From: Variovorax paradoxus
GTDB lineage: Bacteria > Pseudomonadota > Gammaproteobacteria > Burkholderiales > Burkholderiaceae_C
NCBI RefSeq assembly: GCF_018614875.1
Contig: NZ_JAGGNW010000012.1
Location: 1 to 64,000 of the forward strand
Reading direction: 5' to 3'
Length of the DNA stretch: 64,000 nt
The position numbers were made by a program, and so were the translations under genes. The notes beneath the pieces are model-generated. The model saw only the letters and a program-made list of their open reading frames with translations, was not told the DNA's origin and ran no database searches. Of this stretch, positions 17,434-24,517 are shown in pieces. How positions within the stretch are numbered: position 1 is the first letter of the stretch; every line of letters begins with the position of its first letter.

Positions 17434-18431
17434 GCGAGTGGGTCATAGGAAACGTGTTCGGCGAAGCGCACCGGGTCGGTGGTCTTCTTGAGCACGCCGA
17501 CGCTGCGGAAATCGCGCGCATAGAACTCCACCTCGTCGCGCAGTTTCCTGCTGAGCGGATGGTGGTTGTGCGTGAGCGTGCCGAGCAGCGCGCGCAGGTC
17601 TTCCACCGGCACCTTGGGCGAGTACTTGGCAAAGAGCCTGGCCGATTCTTTCGGGTTCTCGGACACGTAGTCGGAGGCCTGCGCGATGGCGCGCACCAGC
17701 GCGGCCACGGTCGGCTTGTCCTTGCGCACCAGTTCGCCGCGCGCGCCGACGATGCAGCAGACCTTGTCCTTGTATTCGCCCGAGAGGTTGCTCGCAATCT
17801 CCACGAAGGCGCCCTTGTTGCGCTTCTCGATCAGGTAGACGTTCGGGTCGCCATCGGCAATCGCGTGGATCTCGCCCTTCTGCACCGCGATGTCGAGCAG
17901 GTCGGCCGGATACTGGCGCCAGGTGACGTCCTTGTCCGCATCGAGGCCGTTCTTGGCCAGCAGGATCGAGAAGAAGTTCTTGCCCGGGCTCGCGATATCC
18001 GACACGCCGATGATCTTTCCCTTGAGGCTCGCAATGCTGGTGGCGCCCGCGCTCTTCGCGCCCACCAGCCGCACGCAGCCGCCATGGGAGCTGCCGACGA
18101 TCTTCACGTCGAAGCCGGCTTCCAGCGGCTTGAGCCAGCGGTGAATCATGCCCACCGCCGCATCGGCCTTGGCCGTGGCCAGCGACTCCAGCAGCTGGTC
18201 GGTGGAACCGGTGTAGTTGATCAGGTCCACCTGCAGGCCGTTGCGCTCGAAGTAGCCGCGCTCCTGCGCGACGACGACGGGCGAGAGGCAGAACGCGGCG
18301 GCGTTCCATGCGAAGCTGAGCTTGCGCGCCTGCTGCGAGAAGGCCTGCGAGGCGATCAGGCCGCCAGAGGCGACCACGGCAGCGGCGCCGCCTGCGCGCA
18401 GGACGCTGCGGCGTGAAAGAGATGTCGTCAT
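17430..18431 (-). CDS. ABC substrate-binding protein, NMT1-like (SBP2)
   Basis: A 333-residue periplasmic binding protein of the nitrate/sulfonate family. The N terminus has a twin-arginine signal (SRRSVLRAGG) with cleavage near AFSQ. The mature protein begins KLSFAWNAAAFCLSPVVVAQ and has the family's GYFERNGL and long alpha/beta pattern. Two adjacent cysteines (CCIVGARG, near residue 225) are unusual for the family. It lies directly upstream of the permease with a 4-nt ATGA overlap, so it is the best candidate partner of the permease and ATPase. The ligand is probably an organosulfur compound, by context. Confidence 0.9.
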   Translation of the reverse strand: MTTSLSRRSVLRAGGAAAVVASGGLIASQAFSQQARKLSFAWNAAAFCLSPVVVAQERGYFERNGLQVDLINYTGSTDQLLESLATAKADAAVGMIHRWLKPLEAGFDVKIVGSSHGGCVRLVGAKSAGATSIASLKGKIIGVSDIASPGKNFFSILLAKNGLDADKDVTWRQYPADLLDIAVQKGEIHAIADGDPNVYLIEKRNKGAFVEIASNLSGEYKDKVCCIVGARGELVRKDKPTVAALVRAIAQASDYVSENPKESARLFAKYSPKVPVEDLRALLGTLTHNHHPLSRKLRDEVEFYARDFRSVGVLKKTTDPVRFAEHVSYDPLA

Positions 18432-18454
18432 CGAAAACTCCGTTGGTTTTTTCT

Positions 18455-19278
18455 TCAGTCCAGCAGCTCGGGCTCCGCCTCGACCAGGCCTTGGTAAAGG
18501 CTGTCGAAGGAATGGATGGCCCCTCCGGGCCGCCGATCTGGTTGTGCGTGTGGCGCGCCGTGGCCTCGTCGATGGGCTGCGGCTTGCCGGCGGCCTCGGC
18601 CAGGAGTTGCGTGTGGCAGGCGTTGTCGAGCGCGATGTACCACCACGCGGCGGCCTCGACCGTGGGGCCCGCGGTCAGGATGCCGTGGTTCTTGAGGATC
18701 GCGCCCTTCCTGTCGCCCAGCGCCTCTGCAATGCGCTCGCCCTCGCGGGTGTCGACCACCATGCCGGTGAAGTCGTCGAACAGCGCCACGTCGTCATGGA
18801 ACACGCAAGCGTCCTGCGTGAGGGTGTCGAGCTTGCGGCCCAGCGTGGACCAGGCCTTGCCGTAGGTCGAGTGGGTGTGGGCGGCGGCAATGATCTTGGG
18901 GTTGTGCTCGTGGATCGCGGCATGGATGGCGAAGGCGGCCTTGTTGAGCGGCCTGTCGCCAATCACGGTCTCGCCCTTCGAGTTGACGAGCAGCAGATCG
19001 GAGACCTTGATGCGCGAAAAATGGATGCCCAGCGGGTTGACCCAGAAGTGATCGGTCAGCTCGGGGTCGCGCGCGGTGATGTGGCCCGCGAGCCCCTGCG
19101 CAAAACCGAAGCGGGCGAACAGGCGGAACGCGCCCGCGAGGCGCTCCTGCCGGTGCCGCCGTTCGGTCTGCACGGTGGTGCGCGGCGGGATGGGGTCGAA
19201 CCAGTACTTCTGCTGCGGCTGCGGGTTGAGCTTCAGCGGCTGGGACGCATGGCGGTCGATGGAAAGAACGGCACTCAC
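18455..19278 (-). pseudogene. class II aldolase/adducin family gene, frameshifted
   Basis: The gene starts at a GTG (19278) preceded by GGAG and encodes a class II aldolase/adducin domain. Metal-ligand histidines appear in AAHTHSTYGKAWS and KNHGILTAG. Near codon 252, at the C-run 18520-18523, the frame shifts: the expected ending (AIHSFDSLYQGLVEAEPELLD, stop 18455-18457) is in another frame. One extra base in that run would restore a protein of about 274 residues. As it stands, translation would read on into the next gene to about 17443. It may be a real mutation or an assembly error. Its role beside the monooxygenase is unknown. Confidence 0.8.
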
Positions 19279-19303
19279 AGGAGACTCCTCGTATTCGGTA
19301 TTG

Positions 19304-19328
19304 CTCCTTCCCCTTCCGGGGGAAGGAG
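19304..19328. repeat. GC hairpin repeat
   Basis: A perfect 10-bp inverted repeat (CTCCTTCCCC at 19304-19313, GGGGAAGGAG at 19319-19328, 5-nt loop) lies in the 62-nt gap between the flavin monooxygenase gene and the frameshifted aldolase gene. It is of the same type as the copy inside the permease gene at 17379. In the transcript it would form a stable hairpin just ahead of the aldolase ribosome-binding site and could affect mRNA processing. Confidence 0.75.
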
Positions 19329-19340
19329 AAAGTCCTCGGA

Positions 19341-20450
19341 TCACGCCGCCTTGCGAACGGAACCGGCACGCTGCGCCACCAGCTCGCGCGTGCGCGGAAT
19401 CAGCTCGCGCCCGTAGTCCGTCGCGTCTTCCAGCGGATCGAAGCCGCGAATCAGGAAGGTGGTCACGCCCAGGTCGTAGTAGTCGAGCAGCGCGTCGGCC
19501 ACCTGCTCGGGCGTGCCGACCAGCGCCGTGCTGTTGGAACGGCCGCCGATCTCCTGCGCCACCGCGGTCCACAGCCGCTTGTCGATGCGCGAGCCCTTCT
19601 CGGCCGCGGCCAGCAGGCGCTTCGCGCCCTCGCTCTGTTGCGGTCCGCCGCGGTTGTAGCCCTGCACCACGCGCAGGCGTTTGGTCTCGGCCAGGATGTT
19701 CTCGGCGCGCGCCCATGCGGCTTCTTCGGTCTCCGCGAGGATCGGGCGGAACGACACCGAGAAGCGCACGCTGCGCCCGTGCTTCGCGGCTTCGGCGCGC
19801 ACGCGCGTCGTCAGTTCGCGCGCCTGGTCGAGCGATTCGCCCCAGAGCGCATACACATCGGCGTACTTGCCCGCCACCGGAATCGCCGCCTCCGAGGCGC
19901 CGCCGAAGTACACAGGCACATGCGGCTTGCCGCCGCGCGTCTGCAGCGGCTTGACTTCGGAAAAAGCGTTCTGGTAGCGGTAATGCGCGCCTTCGTGGTC
20001 GAAAGGCTTCTCGCTGGTCCACACCTTGTGCAGCACATCGAGGTATTCGTCGGTGCGGGCATAGCGCTGGTCGTGGCCGAGCCAGTCGCCGTCGCGGCGC
20101 TGCTCCTCGTCGGAGCCGCCCGAGATGTAGTGCACGGCGAGCCGGCCGCCGCTGAACTGGTCGAGCGAGGCGAACTGCCGCGCCGCGAGCGTGGGCGCCA
20201 CGAAGCCGGGGCGGTGCGCGAGCATGAAGTGGATGCGCTCGGTGGCCGAGGCGGCGTAGGCCACGGTGAGCGTGGCGTCGGGACCGGTCGAATGGTGCGG
20301 CACCAGCACGCGGTCGAAGTCCGCGTTCTCATGCGCCTGCGCGAAGGCGCGCACGTAGTCGCGGTCGATGGCCGGGCCCTTGGCGGCATGGATCTCCGAG
20401 ACCTTCTGGCCCTGGATCATGCCGATGAATTCAACGTCGTTCTGGCTCAT
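19341..20450 (-). CDS. LLM-class flavin-dependent monooxygenase, SsuD-like
   Basis: A 369-residue bacterial luciferase-like monooxygenase closest in style to alkanesulfonate monooxygenase SsuD. Supporting features are the length, the segment FDRVLVPHHSTGPDA, the GGRLAVHYISGGSDEEQRRDG loop and the YFGGASEAAIPVAGKYADVY phosphate-binding region. Such enzymes use FMNH2 and O2 to split C-S bonds, releasing sulfite and an aldehyde. The FMN reductase partner is not seen in this window. The ATG at 20450 follows GAGGACACC. It is followed by the class II aldolase-like gene and then the ABC genes. Confidence 0.9.
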   Translation of the reverse strand: MSQNDVEFIGMIQGQKVSEIHAAKGPAIDRDYVRAFAQAHENADFDRVLVPHHSTGPDATLTVAYAASATERIHFMLAHRPGFVAPTLAARQFASLDQFSGGRLAVHYISGGSDEEQRRDGDWLGHDQRYARTDEYLDVLHKVWTSEKPFDHEGAHYRYQNAFSEVKPLQTRGGKPHVPVYFGGASEAAIPVAGKYADVYALWGESLDQARELTTRVRAEAAKHGRSVRFSVSFRPILAETEEAAWARAENILAETKRLRVVQGYNRGGPQQSEGAKRLLAAAEKGSRIDKRLWTAVAQEIGGRSNSTALVGTPEQVADALLDYYDLGVTTFLIRGFDPLEDATDYGRELIPRTRELVAQRAGSVRKAA

Positions 20451-20494
20451 GGTGTCCTCTTTTTCAGATGGCGAAGATGCGATATGGATCTACT

Positions 20495-20592
20495 GCGGGA
20501 ACACCGCGGAACCGGCTTTGCCGGGCCGCAGGTGTTGCCCCCGGCGAGGGGGTTGGCGAAGCGACACGAAGTGCGCGAAGCCTGGGGGTGGG
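20495..20592 (-). repeat. ~97-bp interspersed repeat, copy A
   Basis: This intergenic element is about 90% or more identical to 57044-57140, in the same orientation. Both contain GCGGAACCGGCTTTGCCGGG, GGTGTTGCCCCCGG and GACACGAAGTGCGCGAAGCC. Each ends within 5 nt of the stop codon of a minus-strand transport gene. Internal hairpins (CCGGCAAAGCCGG and a CCCCC/GGGGG arm) would form in the transcript. Here it separates SBP3 from the monooxygenase gene. Confidence 0.85.
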
Positions 20593-20596
20593 CATG

Positions 20597-21583
20597 TCAC
20601 AGCACGCTTTCGAAGCTGCGGTCCCACAGGGGCTTCACGTCGGCCGGGCCGTCGAGCACGCCGATCTTCAGGAAGGTGTCGGCCACGTCCTGGTGGCTGC
20701 GCACCACCGCGTCGCTGACCGGGCCGAGGCTGTAGTCGCCGCTTCGGCGATTGAAAAGCTCGACCAGATCGCCGACCGGCACGCGCGTCTCGGCCGACTG
20801 CGCGCGCGCATAGGCCAGGAAGTTGCCGTTGATCCAGGCGAACGAACGCTGCAGCCGCTGCAGCAGGTCGCTCAATGCCGCGCGGCGCAGCGCGTCGTCG
20901 AGCGCGCGCGGGTTGGCATAGATCGGGAAGTTGCCGGAGAGATAGCCGACACCGGTCTTGATGGTCCGCGCGCCGTACTGGGTGCGCGCGATCTGGCCGT
21001 TGTAGCCGTAGATGGCCCAGGCATCGAGATCGCCGCGCGCGAAGGCCGAGAGGCCGTCCGAGGGCGTGAGGCTCACGGCCTGGATGTCGCTGAACGAGAG
21101 CCCGGCCTCGGCCAGCTGCCTGGCCAGGTAGTAGTGCGAGGTGGTGGCGCGCACATAGCCCACGCGCTTGCCCTTGAAGTCGGCGATGCGGCGGATCGGC
21201 GAATCCTTGCGCGCCAGCGTGGCCTGGTTGTTGAGGTCTTCGTGCGTCACCGCTACGAGCCGCACGCTGGATTTCTGGCGCGCCGCGAACACCGGCGGAA
21301 TCTCGCTGCCCGAGCCCAGGTCGAGCGCATCGCCGTTGATGGCCTCGATGTGCAGCACGCCGTTGTTGAGTTCGCGCCAGTCGATCCTGTAGGGCGTGTG
21401 GGCCTGGCCGGAAGCCGCGAGCAGCGGCCGCCAGAGCCCCTTGTAGGTGCCGACGCGCAGCGTCACTCCGGAGAGGTCGCTCGCCGCAGCAGCGGCCCGC
21501 GCCCCGCCCGCCGCGGCCAATGCGCTCCAGCCTGCAGCGGCCTGGAGCAAGCGGCGCCGATCGATGGGGAAATCAGGTTTCAT
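20597..21583 (-). CDS. ABC substrate-binding protein, SsuA-like (SBP3)
   Basis: A 328-residue aliphatic-sulfonate-type binding protein. Residues 1-32 form a twin-arginine-like signal (DRRRLLQAAAG, cleavage near ARA). The mature start LRVGTYKGLWRPLLAASGQ, the LDLGSGSEIPPVFAARQKS segment and the DAWAIYGYNGQ hinge segment fit the SsuA type. It heads the minus-strand sulfur operon. It is divergent from the SfnB-like gene at 21694 across 110 nt that contain a nested inverted repeat. A start further upstream is possible but would add a stretch unlike a signal peptide. Confidence 0.9.
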   Translation of the reverse strand: MKPDFPIDRRRLLQAAAGWSALAAAGGARAAAAASDLSGVTLRVGTYKGLWRPLLAASGQAHTPYRIDWRELNNGVLHIEAINGDALDLGSGSEIPPVFAARQKSSVRLVAVTHEDLNNQATLARKDSPIRRIADFKGKRVGYVRATTSHYYLARQLAEAGLSFSDIQAVSLTPSDGLSAFARGDLDAWAIYGYNGQIARTQYGARTIKTGVGYLSGNFPIYANPRALDDALRRAALSDLLQRLQRSFAWINGNFLAYARAQSAETRVPVGDLVELFNRRSGDYSLGPVSDAVVRSHQDVADTFLKIGVLDGPADVKPLWDRSFESVL

Positions 21584-21626
21584 GCCCCGAACCGTACCGA
21601 GGCAGGCGATGAAAGCGAACGCAGAA

Positions 21627-21660
21627 AAACGAGTTTGCATATTCGGGATGCGTCGTTTTC
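21627..21660. promoter_or_regulatory. nested inverted repeat between divergent sulfur operons
   Basis: AAAACGA (21627-21633) and TCGTTTT (21654-21660) form a perfect 7-bp inverted repeat enclosing a second pair, GCAT/ATGC, around an AT-rich centre. It lies in the 110-nt region between the divergent starts of SBP3 (21583) and the SfnB-like gene (21694). The symmetry and location suit an operator for a regulator controlling both operons. A CysB- or SfnR-type control would be expected in sulfur gene clusters, but no such regulator gene is next to it. Confidence 0.45.
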
Positions 21661-21693
21661 GGCATGGCGCGGCCCCGCTAACGTGCCGGGACC

Positions 21694-22926
21694 ATGAGTG
21701 CACTCCCCTTGCGCCGCCCGCCGGCCGCGAATGAATATCCCTTGGCTGCCGCCGTCGATGCCGCGCTGCTCGCGCGGCTTTCGGCCCAGTTCGCAACCAC
21801 CGCGGCCGACCATGACCGCAGCGGCGCCTTCCCGCGAGAGAACTTCGAGGCGTTGCAATCGCACGGCCTGATCGGCCTGGTGGCGCCCGCGGCATACGGC
21901 GGTGGTGGCGTCTCGCTGGCAACGGCGCGGCGCGTGATCGCGGCCGTGGCGCGCGGCGAACCCGCCACCGCGCTGATCCTCACGATGACCTACCTGCAGC
22001 ACCACGCGCTCGCGCGCAGCGACACCCGCTGGCCGCCGCAGCTGCGCGAACGCGTGCTGCGCGATGCGGTGGCGCGCGGTGCGCTCATCAACGCGCTGCG
22101 CGTGGAGCCCGCGCTAGGCTCGCCCGCGCGCGGCGGCCTGCCCGCGACGATCGCCCGCCGCGAAGGCAGCGGCTGGAAGATCGACGGCCACAAGCTCTAC
22201 ACGACGGGCATCGAGGGCCTGTCCTGGCTCGCCGTCTGGGCCCGCACCGACGACGCGGCGCCGCGCACCGGCGTGTTCCTGGTGCCGCGCAATGCGCCCG
22301 GCGTGCGCGTGATCGCGAGCTGGGACCACCTGGGCCTGCGAGCCTCGGGCAGCCACGAGGTGGTGTTCGAGAACGTCGCGATCGAACTCGACCATGCGGT
22401 GGACCTGCGCGCACCGGCCGACTGGGCGCCCGACGCCGGCAGCCAGACCGACATCGACGCCCACGCCACGCAGCAGGCCTGGATGACGGTGCTGCTCGGC
22501 AGCCTCTACGACGCGGTGGCGCAGGCCGCGCGCGACTGGCTGGTGGGCTTTCTGAACCAGCGTGCGCCCGGCAGCCTGGGCGCGCCGCTCGCGAGCCTGC
22601 CGCGCGTGCAGGAGCACGTCGGCGAGATCGAGGCGCTGCTGCGCAGCAACCGCGTGCTGCTCGACGATGCGACCCGCGCCGTGGACGAAGGCCGCGCCCA
22701 GCCGGCCACCGACAGCGGCCTGCTCAAGTACACGGTGACGAGCAACGCGATCCGCACGGTCGAACTGGCGCTGCAGCTGAGCGGCAACCACGGCCTCGCG
22801 CGGCAGAACCCGCTGGAGCGGCATTACCGCGACGTGCTGTGCAGCCGCATCCACACGCCGCAGAACGACGCGATCCTGATCATGGCGGGCAAGCGTGCAC
22901 TGCAGTCCTCGGGAGCCGCCGCATGA
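21694..22926 (+). CDS. acyl-CoA dehydrogenase-like flavoprotein, SfnB family
   Basis: A 410-residue protein with the acyl-CoA dehydrogenase fold: N-terminal helical domain (ENFEALQSHGLIGLVAPAAYGG), middle beta domain (IDGHKLYTTG, DHLGLRASGSHEVVFENV) and C-terminal helical domain (QLSGNHGLARQNPLERHYRD). This length and pattern match the SfnB/DszC group, flavin-dependent enzymes of sulfur acquisition rather than fatty-acid oxidation. It heads an operon of binding protein, cysteine-dioxygenase-like and rhodanese genes linked by 4-nt overlaps. Probable role: oxygenation of an organosulfur compound with reduced flavin (inference). Confidence 0.88.
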   Translation: MSALPLRRPPAANEYPLAAAVDAALLARLSAQFATTAADHDRSGAFPRENFEALQSHGLIGLVAPAAYGGGGVSLATARRVIAAVARGEPATALILTMTYLQHHALARSDTRWPPQLRERVLRDAVARGALINALRVEPALGSPARGGLPATIARREGSGWKIDGHKLYTTGIEGLSWLAVWARTDDAAPRTGVFLVPRNAPGVRVIASWDHLGLRASGSHEVVFENVAIELDHAVDLRAPADWAPDAGSQTDIDAHATQQAWMTVLLGSLYDAVAQAARDWLVGFLNQRAPGSLGAPLASLPRVQEHVGEIEALLRSNRVLLDDATRAVDEGRAQPATDSGLLKYTVTSNAIRTVELALQLSGNHGLARQNPLERHYRDVLCSRIHTPQNDAILIMAGKRALQSSGAAA

Positions 22927-23903
22927 CCGATCTGCTGGCTTCGAAGGCCTCGCGCCGCAGCTGGCTCAAGCAAGGCGCGGCACTCTCGCTCGCGGCCGCC
23001 GCGCCGCTGCGCGCATGGGCGCAGCCGCAGACCGCGCTGGTGCTCGGCGACCAGGCCGGCGGCCTGCGCGCGCTGTTCGAGGCCTCGAAGGCACTCGAGG
23101 GCGTGCCCTTTGCCTACCGCTGGGCCAACTTCCAGGGCGCGGCGCCGCTGTTCGAGGCGCAGCGCAGCGCGGCCGTCGACACGGCAGTGGCCGGCGACCT
23201 GCCGGTGCTGGCCGCGGCCGTCGGCAGGACACCGTTGAAGATCGTTGCCACGCGCGTCGGCAAGGCCGATGCCCTGGGCATCGTGGTGCAGCCCGATTCG
23301 CCCTTTCGGAAGGTGGCCGACCTGCGCGGCAAGACCGTGATCGTCTCGTCGGCGCGCGGCAGCATCTCGCAATACCAGCTCTATGGCGCGCTCGAGGAAG
23401 CCGGCGTGCCGCGCAGCGAGGTCACGGTGAAGTTCGTGCTGCCGACCGATGCGGCCGCCGCCTTCGCGTCGAGGCAGATCGACGCCTGGGCCGTCTTCGA
23501 CCCCTACTACACGATTGCGCTGCAGCAGGGCGGGCGCATTTTGCGCGACGGGCGCGGCATCAACACGGCGTTGGGCTTCATCACCGCGAGCGAACCTTCG
23601 CTGGCCGACCCTGCAAAGCGCGCCGCCATTGTGCAGTTTCTCGATCGGCTGGCGCGCGCGGGCGAATGGGCGCTGGCCAATCCCGAGGCGTATGCGCAGG
23701 CCTACAGCCAGCTCACGCGGCTGCCGATCGAATCGGCGCGCATCATCACCGCGCGCGCCTCGGTCACGGGCCGGCCGGTGTCCGAAGCCGACATCGCCGC
23801 CTTGCAGACGGTGGCCGACCGCTCGGCACGCGACGGCATCCTGCCGGTGCGCGTGGATGTGCGTGCCATCACCGATGCGCAGGTCTGGAAACGGCCGGCG
23901 TGA
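22923..23903 (+). CDS. ABC substrate-binding protein, SsuA-like (SBP4)
   Basis: A 326-residue sulfonate-type binding protein. The N terminus carries a twin-arginine motif (SRRSWLKQG) and an AWA cleavage site. Mature residues start with LVLGDQAGGLRALFEASKAL, closely paralleling SBP1 at 13385. AVAGDLPVLAAAVG and DAWAVFDPYYTIAL continue the family pattern. The ATG at 22923 overlaps the SfnB-like stop in ATGA. No permease or ATPase accompanies it in this operon, so it may use the ABC core encoded on the opposite strand. Confidence 0.9.
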   Translation: MTDLLASKASRRSWLKQGAALSLAAAAPLRAWAQPQTALVLGDQAGGLRALFEASKALEGVPFAYRWANFQGAAPLFEAQRSAAVDTAVAGDLPVLAAAVGRTPLKIVATRVGKADALGIVVQPDSPFRKVADLRGKTVIVSSARGSISQYQLYGALEEAGVPRSEVTVKFVLPTDAAAAFASRQIDAWAVFDPYYTIALQQGGRILRDGRGINTALGFITASEPSLADPAKRAAIVQFLDRLARAGEWALANPEAYAQAYSQLTRLPIESARIITARASVTGRPVSEADIAALQTVADRSARDGILPVRVDVRAITDAQVWKRPA

Positions 23904-24517
23904 GCGGCGCATCTCCGGTCGCGCCGCTGCGCGAATTCGTCGTCGCATTCGGCCGCCTGCTCGACGGCGGCCCGGACGAGCCGCGCATTCTTTCCGAAGG
24001 CCGCGCCCTGCTTCGCACGCTGGTGGCGCGCGACGACTGGCTGCCCGATGCCTTTGCCCAACCCGACCCGGCGCACTACCAGCAGTTCCTGCTGCATGCC
24101 GACAGCACCGAACGCTTCTCGGTCGTGAGCTTCGTCTGGGGGCCGGGCCAGGCCACGCCGGTGCACGACCACACGGTGTGGGGGCTGGTCGGCATGCTGC
24201 GCGGCGCGGAATACAGCCAGGGTCATGCCGTCGGCAGCGATGGCCGGGCACGGCCCGAGGGCAAGGCCGTGCGTCTGGACACGGGGCATGTGGAGGCCGT
24301 GTCACCCACCATCGGCGACCTGCATCGCGTGCACAACGCGCATGCCGGCCGCGTGTCGATCAGCATCCACGTGTACGGTGCCAACATCGGCGCCGTGCGG
24401 CGGCATACTTACCCGGCCGAGGGCGGGCGCAAGCCCTTCGTCTCGGGCTACTCCAATACGCTGCTTCCCAACCTGTGGGACCGCTCCGCAGAATTCAGAT
24501 CGACGACATCCGCATGA
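23900..24517 (+). CDS. cysteine dioxygenase-family protein
   Basis: A 205-residue cupin of the cysteine dioxygenase type I family. The iron ligands are visible as H89 and H91 (TPVHDHTVWG) and H142 (GDLHRVHN), the same spacing as in cysteine dioxygenase. The family oxidises thiols such as cysteine or 3-mercaptopropionate to sulfinates. Which thiol is used here cannot be told. The start is a GTG at 23900 overlapping the SBP4 stop in GTGA. It is coupled by another ATGA to the rhodanese gene, which places the pair in thiol and sulfane sulfur handling. Confidence 0.88.
   Translation: MSGASPVAPLREFVVAFGRLLDGGPDEPRILSEGRALLRTLVARDDWLPDAFAQPDPAHYQQFLLHADSTERFSVVSFVWGPGQATPVHDHTVWGLVGMLRGAEYSQGHAVGSDGRARPEGKAVRLDTGHVEAVSPTIGDLHRVHNAHAGRVSISIHVYGANIGAVRRHTYPAEGGRKPFVSGYSNTLLPNLWDRSAEFRSTTSA

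Noticed and set aside
17443..20022. An 859-residue open frame on the minus strand across several sulfur genes.
   Set aside because: Only its middle is real (the class II aldolase part from 19278). The upstream part is out of frame with the monooxygenase, and the downstream part is read-through after the frameshift.
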